The notes: generated by a model not told the origin, from the sequence alone. Counted from the first letter of the stretch, positions 27,527-38,525 are shown. The stretch is 64,000 nucleotides of DNA from DATAOG01 sp963757395 (GCA_963757395.1 CAVWRK010000012.1:62001-126000); one strand, 5' to 3'. Made by a program: numbers and translations.

Positions 27527-27554
27527 GCAGAGCTCAGCAACGGAGACAGGTGAG

Positions 27555-29069
27555 ATGAAGGTCGTGTTCGCGCTGTTCAATTCCCTGAACCGCAAGGCGC
27601 TCGAGCCTTACGGCGGCCAGGCGATCGCGACCCCGAACTTCGCCCGCCTCGCCGAGCGCGCGATCACCTTCGATCGCCACACCATCGGCAGCATGCCCTG
27701 CATGCCGGCGCGCCGGGACCTCCTGACCGGCCGCCTCAGCTTCCTGCACCGGAGCTGGGGCCCGATCGAGCCGTTCGACAACGCCTTTCCCGAGCTCCTG
27801 CACCAAAATGGCGCCTACAGCCACCTGGTCTCCGACCACTATCATTACTGGGAGGACGGCGGCGCCACCTATCACAATCGCTACGACAGCTTCGAGTTCA
27901 TCCGCGGCCAGGAGCGCGATCCCTGGAAGGCCATGGTCCAGCCGCCGTTGGAGCGGCTGCGCGAGATGTACCACGCCAAGCAGTACAGCGACCAGCGGCG
28001 CAACAAGTTCTACCACTACATGGTCAACCGCGAGTTCATCAAGGCCGAGGAAGATTTCCCATCCGTCCAGTGCTTCAACAAATCTTTCGAGTTTTTGCAG
28101 GCAAACGGCGCCGCCGACGACTGGCTGCTGCAGATCGAGACCTTCGATCCACACGAGCCGTTCTTCGCGCCGGCGCGTTTTCGGGAAGCCTTCCCGACCA
28201 ACTATCGGGGCCCGATCTTCGACTGGCCGCCTTATGCGCGGGTCGACGAGGCCGCGGACGAGTGCGCCGAGCTGCGCGCGAACTACTGCGCGGTAGTGGC
28301 GCTCTGCGACGCCCAGCTCGGCCGCCTGCTCGACCGGTTCGATGTCCAGGACCTCTGGCGGGACACAGCACTCGTGGTCACGACCGACCACGGCTTTATG
28401 CTTGGCGAGCACGAATGGTGGGCCAAGAACCGGATGAACATGTACGAGGAGGTCGCGCACATCCCGCTGTTCGTCCATCACCCCGATTTCGCCGCCAAGG
28501 CGGGCGAACGGCGGACCGCGCTGACCCAGAACATCGACCTGATGGCGACCTTCCTCGATCTGTTCGGCATCGCGCCGCCGCCCGAGGTCCAGGGCAGATC
28601 GCTGCTGCCGGTGCTGGCGCAGGATCAGGAGCTGCGCGAGGCGGCGCTGTTCGGCTATTTCGGCGGCGCGGTCAACGTCACCGACGGCCGCTACACCTAT
28701 TTCCGCTATCCCGCCGATCTGAGCTCGCAGGCGGTCTATCAGTACACGGTCATGCCGACCCACCTCGCCGAGCCGTTCACGCCCGAGGAGCTGAGCGCGG
28801 CGACGCTGGCGCCGCCGTTCGGCTTCACCAAGGGCGTGCCGCTGCTGCGGGTGCCGGTCACGCCGCGCTCGCCGATGTACACCAACTACGGCCCGGGCGC
28901 GCTGCTCGACCGCGAGACCGTGCTGTTCGACCTCGCGAGCGATCCGGACCAGCTGCAGCCGATCCGGGACAAGGGGGTCGAGGAGCGCCTGACCCGCCTG
29001 ATGCGCGAGCTGATGGCGGCAACCGACGCGCCCGCGGAGGCCTACGCCCGGCTCGGGCTCGCCGGCTGA
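27555..29069 (+). CDS. Sulfatase with altered first metal ligand
   Basis: 504 residues from ATG 27555 (GGAGACAGGTGAG upstream). Formylglycine motif CMPARRDLLTGR and second metal site TTDHGFMLGEHEWW are intact. The N-terminus reads FALFNSLNRKALEPYG; Asn9 stands where the other sulfatases of this window have Asp (LSDN, FSDE, TADQ). No signal peptide. It follows the importer operon by 28 bases and precedes a NitT/TauT-type ATPase gene by 11 bases, so it is probably co-expressed with both. Confidence 0.88.
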   Translation: MKVVFALFNSLNRKALEPYGGQAIATPNFARLAERAITFDRHTIGSMPCMPARRDLLTGRLSFLHRSWGPIEPFDNAFPELLHQNGAYSHLVSDHYHYWEDGGATYHNRYDSFEFIRGQERDPWKAMVQPPLERLREMYHAKQYSDQRRNKFYHYMVNREFIKAEEDFPSVQCFNKSFEFLQANGAADDWLLQIETFDPHEPFFAPARFREAFPTNYRGPIFDWPPYARVDEAADECAELRANYCAVVALCDAQLGRLLDRFDVQDLWRDTALVVTTDHGFMLGEHEWWAKNRMNMYEEVAHIPLFVHHPDFAAKAGERRTALTQNIDLMATFLDLFGIAPPPEVQGRSLLPVLAQDQELREAALFGYFGGAVNVTDGRYTYFRYPADLSSQAVYQYTVMPTHLAEPFTPEELSAATLAPPFGFTKGVPLLRVPVTPRSPMYTNYGPGALLDRETVLFDLASDPDQLQPIRDKGVEERLTRLMRELMAATDAPAEAYARLGLAG

Positions 29070-29080
29070 ATCCGGCCGGC

Positions 29081-29830
29081 ATGGCGTCCTCTCCGGTCGA
29101 GATCGAGGTCGACGGCGTCGGCAAGCGCTTCGGCCCTGAGGAGACCGCACCGCTCGTGCTCGAGCGGATCAGCCTGAGCGTCCGCCAGAACGAGTTCGTA
29201 GCCCTGCTCGGCCGCAGCGGCTGCGGCAAGACCACGCTCCTCAACATCATCGCCGGCCTGCTCGAGCCCAGCTCGGGTGAGGTGCGCGTCCAGGGCCGCC
29301 GCGTCACCGGCCCCGGCGAGGGCAAGGGCATGGTGTTCCAGCAGCACGCGCTGTTCCCCTGGCTGACCGCGCAGGGCAACGTCGAGTTCGGTTGCAAGAG
29401 CCGGGGCGTGCCGGCGCGCGAGCGGCGCGAGCGGGCGCTCCAGCTGCTCGAGCTGGTGGGCCTGCGCGGCTTCGAGGACCGCTATCCCGCCCAGCTCTCG
29501 GGCGGCATGCAGCAGCGGGTGGCGATCGCCCGCGCGCTCGCCCTCGATCCCGGCATCCTCTTGATGGACGAGCCCTTCGGCGCGCTCGACGAGTTCACCC
29601 GGATCGAGATGCAGGACGAGCTGTTGCGCGTATGGTCGACGCGCAGGAAGACGGTCGTGTTCGTCACCCACAGCATCTGGGAGGCGCTGGTGCTCTCGGA
29701 CCGGATCGTCGTGCTCGCGGCCGCGCCCGGCCGGATCGCCGACGAGTTCGCGGTCGACCTCGCGCGGCCGCGCCGCCGCAGTGATCCGGAGCTGATCGCG
29801 CTCTACGACCGCATCTGGGCGACGCTCTGA
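29081..29830 (+). CDS. NitT/TauT-type ABC transporter ATP-binding protein (SsuB/TauB-like)
   Basis: 249 residues from ATG 29081. Walker A GRSGCGKT, Q-loop MVFQQHALFPW, signature LSGGMQQRVAIARAL and Walker B LLMDEPFGALDEFTR, the last typical of the nitrate/sulfonate/taurine group. Its stop overlaps the start of the following permease by one base. Energises the importer formed by the next three genes. Confidence 0.92.
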   Translation: MASSPVEIEVDGVGKRFGPEETAPLVLERISLSVRQNEFVALLGRSGCGKTTLLNIIAGLLEPSSGEVRVQGRRVTGPGEGKGMVFQQHALFPWLTAQGNVEFGCKSRGVPARERRERALQLLELVGLRGFEDRYPAQLSGGMQQRVAIARALALDPGILLMDEPFGALDEFTRIEMQDELLRVWSTRRKTVVFVTHSIWEALVLSDRIVVLAAAPGRIADEFAVDLARPRRRSDPELIALYDRIWATL

Positions 29831-30657
29831 TGGCGCCAGCACAACCCAGGCCGGCCAACATGCCGGCGCCGCGCGGGGGCCTTGGAGCCGCGCGCTGGCT
29901 CGTGCTCCCGGCGCTGCTGCTGGTCGCCTGGCAGCTGGCCTCGGCGGCCGGGTGGCTGCGCCCGTTCTCGTTTCCGCCGCCGAGCCGGCTGGCCGAGGCC
30001 CTGGTCGAACTCGCCGTCCAGGGCTTCCCGCAGGGCGAGCGCGTCTGGGTGCATGTCGGGATGACGCTCTGGCGGGTGGTGCAGGGTTGCTTCTTTGCGA
30101 TCGCGGCGGCGATCCCGCTCGGCATCCTGATCGGCAGCGTGCGGGCGCTCGACAAGCTGATGCTGCCGATCATCGTGCTCGCCCGCTCGGTCGCCTCGCT
30201 GAGCCTCTTGCCGCTCGCCATCATCTGGTTCGGCACCGGCGAGCTGTCGAAGGTGCTGCTGATCGCCTACGGCTGCTTCTGGACGATGCTGCCGAACGTG
30301 ATCGCGGCGGTCAAATACGTCGACCCGCTGCTGATCCGCGCCGCGCGCACGCTCGATGCCGGCCGTGCCGGCGTGTTCCTGCGCGTGGTGCTGCCGGCCG
30401 CGCTGCCACGGATGTTCGCGGGCGCCCGCGTCGCGATCGGGGTCGCCTTCATGATCATCGTCGGCGCCGAGATGATCGGCACGATCCAGGGCCTGGGTGC
30501 TCTGATCATGCAGGCGCGCACCTTCTATCGCAGCGACATCACGATCGTCGGCATGATCCTGATCGGCCTGATCGGCTTCTTCGTCCTCGGCGGGCTCGGC
30601 TGGCTGGAGCGCCGGCTCCTGCCCTGGCAGACCGGGCTCGAGCAGGTGCGGCGATGA
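29830..30657 (+). CDS. NitT/TauT-type ABC transporter permease (SsuC/TauC-like)
   Basis: 275 residues with membrane helices and the permease loop RAARTLDAGRAGVFLRVVLP. Early motif FPPPSRLAEALVEL is typical of sulfonate/taurine permeases. Overlaps its neighbours at both ends (one base and ATGA), so the cluster is a tight operon. Two different permease genes are present, suggesting a heterodimeric channel. Confidence 0.9.
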   Translation: MAPAQPRPANMPAPRGGLGAARWLVLPALLLVAWQLASAAGWLRPFSFPPPSRLAEALVELAVQGFPQGERVWVHVGMTLWRVVQGCFFAIAAAIPLGILIGSVRALDKLMLPIIVLARSVASLSLLPLAIIWFGTGELSKVLLIAYGCFWTMLPNVIAAVKYVDPLLIRAARTLDAGRAGVFLRVVLPAALPRMFAGARVAIGVAFMIIVGAEMIGTIQGLGALIMQARTFYRSDITIVGMILIGLIGFFVLGGLGWLERRLLPWQTGLEQVRR

Positions 30658-31418
30658 CGACGCGGCGGTGGTCCGATGCGAGCTGGGGGATCATCGGCGT
30701 CCTGCTGGTGTTCGGCTCGTGGGAGGCGGCGGGGCGGCTCGGCCTGATCAATCCTCTGTTCCTGCCGGCGCCGAGCCGGGCGCTGGCGGCGACGCTCGCA
30801 CGGATCCCGCCCGCCGAGCTCGCTGGCAACGTCGCCGCGAGCCTGGTGCGCATCCTCTGGGGCTTCAGCCTCGGCGCGATCCTCGGGATCAGCCTCGGCG
30901 TGGCGCTCGGCTGGTACCGGCGCCTCGACACGCTGTTCCGGCCGCTGATCGACCTGTTGCGGCCGATCCCGCCGCTCGCCTGGATCCCGATCGCGATCGT
31001 CTGGTTCGGCCTTGGCGAGCCGTCCAAGGTGTTCGTGATCTTCCTCGGCGCGTTCTTTCCGGTCTGGACCAACACCTACAAGGGCATGACGACGATTGAC
31101 CCGATCCTGCTGCGCGCGGCGCAGACCATGGGCTACCGGGGAACCTCGCTCTTGTTCCGGGTGGCCGTGCCGGCGATCATGCCCGACATCGCGACCGGCG
31201 TGCGGGTCGGCTGGGGGCTGTCGTTCGGCGTCCTGGTCGCGGCCGAGCTGATCGCGGCCGAAAGCGGCATGGGCTTCATGATCATGCAGGCGCGCCAGCT
31301 CGGCGAGATCGGCATCGTGATCTTCGGCATCATCCTGATCGGCGTCACCAACCTCGCGACCGACTACGCGATCGGGGCCGTGATCCGGTGGAAGATCGGA
31401 AAGTGGCACGCGGTCTGA
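30654..31418 (+). CDS. NitT/TauT-type ABC transporter permease, second subunit
   Basis: 254 residues from ATG 30654, overlapping the previous stop. Motifs FLPAPSRALAATL near the N-terminus and the loop RAAQTMGYRGTSLLFRVAVP. Similar fold and length to the first permease but clearly divergent in sequence, consistent with a two-permease channel. Confidence 0.9.
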   Translation: MTTRRWSDASWGIIGVLLVFGSWEAAGRLGLINPLFLPAPSRALAATLARIPPAELAGNVAASLVRILWGFSLGAILGISLGVALGWYRRLDTLFRPLIDLLRPIPPLAWIPIAIVWFGLGEPSKVFVIFLGAFFPVWTNTYKGMTTIDPILLRAAQTMGYRGTSLLFRVAVPAIMPDIATGVRVGWGLSFGVLVAAELIAAESGMGFMIMQARQLGEIGIVIFGIILIGVTNLATDYAIGAVIRWKIGKWHAV

Positions 31419-31470
31419 TGGTCGTATAAGAATAAACGAACGGCCGGCGCGACGGACAGGGAGACAACCA

Positions 31471-32520
31471 ATGACGAAACGGCTGCTGCAACTTCTGCTG
31501 AGCGGGGCGCTGGCGGCTGGCGTCGCCATGCCGTGGATCGGACCTGCGGCGGGGGGCGAACCGGAGATCAAGGATCTGGCGCTCGGCTTCGGCGTCGACA
31601 TCGCGTTCGCGCCGCATGTCGTGGCGATCGAGAAGGGCTGGTTCAAGGAGGCGGGGTTCGAGAGCGTCTCGACCAAGACCTTCAGCGCCGGCGCGCTCGC
31701 CGGCGAGGCCCTGGTCGCGGGCGACATCCAGCTCTGGACGCCCGGCAACCTGCCGCCGATCTCGATGGTCCACAACGCGATCCCGGTCGTCGTGATCGGC
31801 AACAACGCGATCGCCAACGGTCTCGAGAAGCTGGTCGTGCGCAAGGACGCGGGCGTCACGAAGCCCGAGGACCTGTGCGCGATCAAGATCGGCCTGCTCC
31901 AGGGCTCGACCTCGAGCGCCTTTCTGGGCGCGCTCGCCGACCACTACGGCCTCGACCCGACCTGCCTGCAGGTGGTCAACCTGCCGCCGCCCGAGCAGCT
32001 GGCGAGCCTGGTCTCGGGCGACACGCAGGCACTGCTGTCCTGGGAGCCCTGGCCGTATCGGGCGCTCGAAGGCGCCGATGCGGTCGTCGAGCACACGGGC
32101 CTCGTCAGCCATTTCCCGCAGAACGACGGCGAGCAGGTCAAGGTCTCGCACAACCGCTCGCTCTACGTGGTCAGCCAGGAGTTCGCGCGCGACAACCCGA
32201 ACGCGGTTCAGGCCCTGGTCGAGGTGTTGACCCGGGCTCAGAAGTACGTCGCCGATCCCGCCCACCGCGACGAGGTCGTGAAGCTGTTTTCCGATTTCCA
32301 AAAGCAGGATCCGGAGGTCAACGCCAAGCTCTGGGACAACTTCGTGTTCGATCCCACGATCGATCAGGGCTACGTCGAGGACATGGAGGCGACCGCCGAC
32401 TTCCTCGAGAAGTCGGGCCGGATCAAGGATCGCCAGAACGTGCTGGACTACACCTACACCGAGCCGCTGAAGGCGGTCGATCCGGCGCTCGTCAAGGTCG
32501 ACGGCCACTGGAAGCCGTAG
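31471..32520 (+). CDS. NitT/TauT-type ABC transporter substrate-binding protein
   Basis: 349 residues from ATG 31471 with AGGGAGA upstream. Signal peptide to about residue 30, then a SsuA/TauA-type fold (AFAPHVVAIEKGWFKEAGFE; GDIQLWTPGNLPPISM). It comes last in its operon, after ATPase and two permeases. Given the sulfatases around it, a sulfonate or sulfate ester ligand is plausible but not shown by the sequence. Confidence 0.88.
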   Translation: MTKRLLQLLLSGALAAGVAMPWIGPAAGGEPEIKDLALGFGVDIAFAPHVVAIEKGWFKEAGFESVSTKTFSAGALAGEALVAGDIQLWTPGNLPPISMVHNAIPVVVIGNNAIANGLEKLVVRKDAGVTKPEDLCAIKIGLLQGSTSSAFLGALADHYGLDPTCLQVVNLPPPEQLASLVSGDTQALLSWEPWPYRALEGADAVVEHTGLVSHFPQNDGEQVKVSHNRSLYVVSQEFARDNPNAVQALVEVLTRAQKYVADPAHRDEVVKLFSDFQKQDPEVNAKLWDNFVFDPTIDQGYVEDMEATADFLEKSGRIKDRQNVLDYTYTEPLKAVDPALVKVDGHWKP

Positions 32521-32530
32521 CCCTGCCAGC

Positions 32531-33583
32531 ATGATCACGGCGGGAAAGAGCCGCGAGACCATCGGCATCGGGGTGATCGGCGCCGGTCTGATCAGCGCCT
32601 ATCACATTGCCGGGCTCCAGGCCGCGGGCGGGGCGGAGGTGCGGGTGCTCGCGGCCTCCTCCACGACGCGCGCCGGCCCGCTCGCCCGCCGCTTCGGCAT
32701 CGCCGAGGTCGCGACCGACTGGCGCTCTGTCCTCGGGCGGGCCGACCTCGATGCGGTGGTGATCGCCACGCCCGATTGGACGCATGAGGAGATCGCGCTC
32801 GCGGCGGTCGCCGCTGGCAAGGCGATCCTGTTGCAAAAACCGATGGCGATGTCCGCCGCAGGCTGCCGGCGGATCATCGGCGCGGCCCGCGAAGCCGGGG
32901 TCGACCTGCAGGTCAGCTGGATGCACCGCCACTTCGAGGAGGTCGTCCACGCCCGAGAGCTCTTGGCCTCGGGCAAGCTCGGGCCGGTCCATCATGTGCG
33001 CCTGCGCAACGCCACGGCCGGGCCGCACGAGCCCTGGTTCTTCGATCCCGCCCTGGTCGCCGGCGGGGTCGTCATGCAGCTCGGCGTCCACGGCATCGAT
33101 CTGGTCCGCCATCTGTTCGGCGAGATCGAGACGGTCGCGGCGAAGACGGCGGTCCGGCAGCCGGAGCGCCTCTTCCCGGATGGCCGCCGGGCGATCTCGC
33201 AGCTGGAGGACGAGGCGCTCGCGACCTACCGCTTTGATGGTGGCATGCTGGCCAGCCACGAGATGAGCTTCAACGAGGTCCAGGGCACGGATCGCTTCCG
33301 GCTCGAGATCTACTGCGCCGACGCGACCCTGCTGCTGCGCACCGAGCGCGGGCCGCTCGCGATCTATGCGCCGCGGGTCACGGGCTCGCGCGGCTGGTGG
33401 TTGCCGGAGATCGGGGTGCGGGCGTTCGGCGAGCGCCAGCACGCCCGGTGGCTCGACATCCTGCGGGGCAAGATTGCCTCCGACCCGACTGCCCTGGATG
33501 CGCTCGCGGGCACGCTGGTGGCGGATGCCGTCTACCGCGCGGCCGCGAGCGGGCAGGAGCAGCCGGTCGCCGAGGGAGGTTGA
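32531..33583 (+). CDS. Gfo/Idh/MocA family oxidoreductase
   Basis: 350 residues. N-terminal Rossmann fold with GVIGAGLISAYHIAGL, the catalytic-region lysine in LLQKPMAM, then a C-terminal substrate domain with GGVVMQLGVHGIDLVRHLFG. Expected to oxidise a sugar or polyol with NAD(P). Follows the binding-protein gene by 10 bases and precedes a second member of the family by one base, so the three are likely co-transcribed. Confidence 0.9.
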   Translation: MITAGKSRETIGIGVIGAGLISAYHIAGLQAAGGAEVRVLAASSTTRAGPLARRFGIAEVATDWRSVLGRADLDAVVIATPDWTHEEIALAAVAAGKAILLQKPMAMSAAGCRRIIGAAREAGVDLQVSWMHRHFEEVVHARELLASGKLGPVHHVRLRNATAGPHEPWFFDPALVAGGVVMQLGVHGIDLVRHLFGEIETVAAKTAVRQPERLFPDGRRAISQLEDEALATYRFDGGMLASHEMSFNEVQGTDRFRLEIYCADATLLLRTERGPLAIYAPRVTGSRGWWLPEIGVRAFGERQHARWLDILRGKIASDPTALDALAGTLVADAVYRAAASGQEQPVAEGG

Positions 33584-33584
33584 G

Positions 33585-34637
33585 ATGGCAGCGCCGATCC
33601 GGGCCGGCATCCTGAGCTTTGCCCACTACCACGCCAACTTCTGGTCCGAGGTTTTCCGGGATTCGCTGCGCGCCGAGTTCGTCGGCATCTGGGACGACGA
33701 CGCCGGGCGCGGCGAGGCGGCGGCCGCCAAGTACGACACCCGCTATTGGCCCGAGATCGGCGCCCTGCTCGGGGCCTGCGAGGCGGTCGGCGTGTGCTCG
33801 GCCACGGCCCATCACGCCGGTCTGATCGAGCGCGCGGCCGCCGCCGGCTGCCACATCCTGTGCGAGAAGCCGCTCGCGACGACGCTCGAGGACTGTGATC
33901 GGATCGAGTTGGCGATCGGGCGCGCCGGCGTCGTCTTCATGCAGAGCTTCCCCAAGCGCTTCGATCCGATCAACCACGAGCTGCGGCGGCTGGTGCGGGA
34001 CGGCGAGCTCGGCCAGATCGTCCTGATGCGGGTGCGTCACGGCCATCTCTACGGGCTCGGACCGGGACACGGCATGGCCTGGGCGGACGATCCGGAGCTT
34101 GCCGGCGGCGGCGCCTTGCTCGACGAGGGCGTGCACGGGGCCGACTTCATCCGCTGGCTGTTCGGCGAGCCCGAGAGCGTCATGGCGATGGTCTCGCACG
34201 TGGCCCTTCACGGGCCGCTCGAGAACCTGGGCCTGGCCGTGTTCCGCTACGAGGGCGGCCTGCTCTGCGAGCTGGCATCGAGCACGACGTTCGCCGCCGG
34301 CGACAATTCGGTCGAGGTCTTCGGCACCAAGGGCGCCGCCGTGCTCTCAGGCGTCGATCTCGCCTCGCGCGATCTCACCGATGCGGGCTTTCTCAAGGTC
34401 TGCCGGCTCGACGGCGGGCCGCGACGCTGGCAGATCTCGCCGATCGTGCCGCGGTTCAAGACCGGCGGCTTCCATCAGCAGAACGCGCTCGCGTTCCTCG
34501 AGGCCCTTGCCGAAGGCAAGCCGCCGCCCACCACGCTCGAGGACGGCAGGCGGTCGCTCGAGATGATCCTCGCCGCCTATCGCTCGGCGGCCTCCGGACG
34601 GGTCGAGCCCGTGCCACCACCGCCTGCGCACAAGTAG
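33585..34637 (+). CDS. Gfo/Idh/MocA family oxidoreductase, second copy
   Basis: 350 residues from ATG 33585, with GAGGGAGG upstream. The glycine-rich loop is weak (GILSFAHYHANFWS), as in some members with altered cofactor binding; the ILCEKPLATT segment and GGGALLDEGVHGADFIRWLFG are clear. Same length as its neighbour but only distantly similar. Likely the second step in oxidation of an imported sugar. Confidence 0.88.
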   Translation: MAAPIRAGILSFAHYHANFWSEVFRDSLRAEFVGIWDDDAGRGEAAAAKYDTRYWPEIGALLGACEAVGVCSATAHHAGLIERAAAAGCHILCEKPLATTLEDCDRIELAIGRAGVVFMQSFPKRFDPINHELRRLVRDGELGQIVLMRVRHGHLYGLGPGHGMAWADDPELAGGGALLDEGVHGADFIRWLFGEPESVMAMVSHVALHGPLENLGLAVFRYEGGLLCELASSTTFAAGDNSVEVFGTKGAAVLSGVDLASRDLTDAGFLKVCRLDGGPRRWQISPIVPRFKTGGFHQQNALAFLEALAEGKPPPTTLEDGRRSLEMILAAYRSAASGRVEPVPPPPAHK

Positions 34638-34640
34638 TCG

Positions 34641-35604
34641 CTAGATCGCCGGCGGTGCGAAGTCGCTCTCGTCGACCGGGGCTACGGCCCGCAGCAGGTC
34701 GACCGAGCGGCGCACGCCTTCGAGCCGCGACAGCATGACGTCCTCGTGCTCGATCGCGAGCCAGCCGTCGTAGCCGACCATGCGCAGCCGGTAGCAGAAA
34801 TCCCGCCACCAGCTCTCGCCGTGGCCGTAGCCGAGCGTGATGTAGGACCAGGCGCGCGCCCTGACGTCGGTCAGCGAGCCGTTCTCGAGCAGGCTCGTGG
34901 TCGCCTGCTTAGGCGTATTGAGGAAGGTGTCCTTGGCGTGGACGTGCAGGATGGCGTCGCCCAGCGCGTCGATCGCGGCGATCGGATCGGCCCCCATCCA
35001 CATCAGATGGCTCGGATCGAGGTTGGCGCCGACCACCGGGCCGATCGCCTCGCGCAGGCGCAGCAATGAGGGCACGTTGTAGACCAGCTGGTTGCCGTGC
35101 AGCTCGATGGCGAGTCGCCTGACGCCGTTGGTCGGCCGCGACCTCGGCGAGTTGCCGCCAGTAGGGCAGCAGCTTCTCCTGCCATTGCCAGGCGAGGATC
35201 CGAGCGGTCTCGGGCGGCCAGGAGGAGACGATCCAGTTGGGCGTGCGGTCGTGCGGCCCGCCCGCCGGCAGGCCCGACATCAGGCACACTTTGTCGACCC
35301 CGAGGAGCCCCGCGAGGCGGATGGTGCCCTGGAGCACCGCCGACTGGCGCTCGCCCTCGGTCGGGTGCAGCTGGTTGCCGTTGGCGTTGAGCGCGATCAG
35401 CGCGAGACCACGGGCCTCGAACGCGGCCAGGAAATCCTGCCGCGCCGAAGCGCTCGCGAGCAGGCTTTCGAGACCCAGATGGGGCGCCGAGGACCAGTTG
35501 CCGGCGTTGACCTCGATGCCCTCGACGCCGAGGTCACGCGCGGCATCCAGCATTGCCTCGAAGGGCAGATGCGCCAGTAAGTCCGAAACCATGCCGATCT
35601 TCAT
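34641..35604 (-). pseudogene. Sugar phosphate isomerase/epimerase (TIM barrel), one frameshift
   Basis: First part from ATG 35604 (GIEVNAGNWSSAPHLGLESL ... VDKVCLMSGLPAGG) and second part in another frame (RLAIELHGNQLVYNVPSLL, VVGANLDPSHLMWMGADP, AILHVHAKDTFL, WLAIEHED) form a complete xylose-isomerase-like barrel. The metal ligands Glu (IELH), Asp (NLDPSH), His (HVHAKD) and Glu (IEHED) are in the right order. One surplus base near 35129-35133 separates the halves. Convergent with the two oxidoreductase genes. Confidence 0.8.
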
Positions 35605-35613
35605 GAGCGCACC

Positions 35614-35796
35614 TCAGAGTTCGACCCGGCGGCCGGTTTGGAGCGCGACATAGGCGGCCTCGGCGAGCCGGGGCGCCTGCTGGCCGTCGATGCCGGTCGA
35701 GTCCGGCGCCGCCTCGCCATCGAGGACGCGCACGAAGCGCGCCCACGCGTCACCATACGACTGGGCATAGCGCTCCGTGAAGAAGAACTGTGGCAT
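35614..35796 (-). pseudogene. C-terminal remnant of a Gfo/Idh/MocA oxidoreductase
   Basis: The 60 codons FFFTERYAQSYGDAWARFVR ... TGIDGQQAPRLAEAAYVAL match the C-terminal end of inositol dehydrogenase-like enzymes. The preceding nucleotide-binding domain is missing and its place is taken by 100 bases of non-coding DNA and a transporter gene. A deleted gene, 9 bases upstream of the isomerase gene. Confidence 0.6.
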
Positions 35797-35905
35797 GGCG
35801 CGCAGCCATGCGGGAGGGTGAACGCTCGGCGGGGCAGGGGACGAGGCCCATGACAAACGACCGGCCGCCCGCGCGCTGGAGTCGCCCCGGCTCGCCAGCG
35901 ATCGG

Positions 35906-37099
35906 CTACATCGCGCGGGGCAGGCGGCGGGCAATGAGACCGATCGCGAGCATCAAGAGACCCGTGGCCGCGAACACGCTCTCGAGGCCGAAGAAGCTCA
36001 GCAGCAGCGCGAAAACCGCGGACGGCAACAGATCCGAGAGGTCGGTGTAGGTCCGGAACACGCCGGTCATCTGGGGCCGTTCGCGGGCACGCGCGGCGCG
36101 CAGGAACGGGATGTTGCCAACCGCATCGAGCGCGCTCGCCCAGACCGATCCAAGCAGCAGCAGGCCCGCGACCAGGAGCGAGGCGCCGGTCGGCACGAGC
36201 AGGGCGGCCAGCAGCGTCGTGACCCCTGAGAGCAGGTAGGCCGTGACGATCACCCGCCGCACCCCGACCCGCTCGGCGAGACGGCCGATCAGCACGGTCA
36301 GGACCAGCGTGGCGTTGCCGAGCGAGATCAGGACGGCGCTCGCGAGCTCGCTGTGGCCCGCGATCACCATGTAGAGCGGCGCGAAGGTGAAGAATTGCGA
36401 CCACCAGCTCGAGCGCCCGAACGCGATCACCCAGCCGAGCCGCAGCCGGGGCTGGGCGAGGAAGCGGCCGATGTTGCGCAGCGGGTTGGGCGGCGGCTGT
36501 CGCCCGGGGACGATCGCCGGGTGGTCGGACAGGCGGACGACCCAGAAGGTCGCGAGCAGGGCCAGCGCGGCCGCGGCGCTCAGGCCATCGGCGGCGATCG
36601 CCCCGTAGCGGCCGTAGAGAAAAACGCCGAGCGAAGGGCAGAGCGTCCAGGCGGCGCCCGAGACGGCGAGGCGCAAGGGCTCCGAGCGCACCAGCTCGCC
36701 GCGCGGGATCGTGTCCATGATGTAGAGGTTGAGGACGATGCCGAGGCAGGCGACCCCGAGCACCCGGACGATCAGCCCGGCGAGCAGCCCGGCCGGGCCG
36801 TCGAGCGCGAACAGACCGGCCGCCGCGATCAGGGCGAGCGTGCCCAGCGTGTAGACGAAGCGGCGCGGCACCCGGCGGACCAGGAGCGGGATCAGCAAGC
36901 TGCCGATCAGGCCGGCGCCGCCGACGCAGGTGAACATGAGGCTGACCGCCCGGCTGCTCTCGAGGGCCGCGTAGGCCTGCAGCGGGATCACGGTGGCGAG
37001 CGTCGCCCGCGCGATCGATTCGAGCGTGAACAGCAGCGCGAAAACGGCGGCCCCCGGCCGGGCCACCCCGGCCAGCCAGATCGGATGGCGAACGTGCAT
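35906..37099 (-). CDS. Major facilitator superfamily transporter
   Basis: 397 residues, almost entirely hydrophobic, with about 11-12 membrane helices and a short polar loop near the middle (DHPAIVPGRQPPPNPL). No diagnostic substrate motif. Located next to the isomerase/dehydrogenase genes, so sugar or drug efflux are both possible. Confidence 0.85.
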   Translation of the reverse strand: MHVRHPIWLAGVARPGAAVFALLFTLESIARATLATVIPLQAYAALESSRAVSLMFTCVGGAGLIGSLLIPLLVRRVPRRFVYTLGTLALIAAAGLFALDGPAGLLAGLIVRVLGVACLGIVLNLYIMDTIPRGELVRSEPLRLAVSGAAWTLCPSLGVFLYGRYGAIAADGLSAAAALALLATFWVVRLSDHPAIVPGRQPPPNPLRNIGRFLAQPRLRLGWVIAFGRSSWWSQFFTFAPLYMVIAGHSELASAVLISLGNATLVLTVLIGRLAERVGVRRVIVTAYLLSGVTTLLAALLVPTGASLLVAGLLLLGSVWASALDAVGNIPFLRAARARERPQMTGVFRTYTDLSDLLPSAVFALLLSFFGLESVFAATGLLMLAIGLIARRLPRAM

Positions 37100-37217
37100 C
37101 GGTGCGCCGCGGTCCGGTCGCGGCTAGCCGGCGAGCGCCGTTCGACGCCCGCGGCCGGATCCGACCGCTCGCTGCCGCCCGAGCCCGTCGTGCAGGTGTG
37201 GGGTCACGATCGAGGGG

Positions 37218-38525
<1,308 letters not shown>

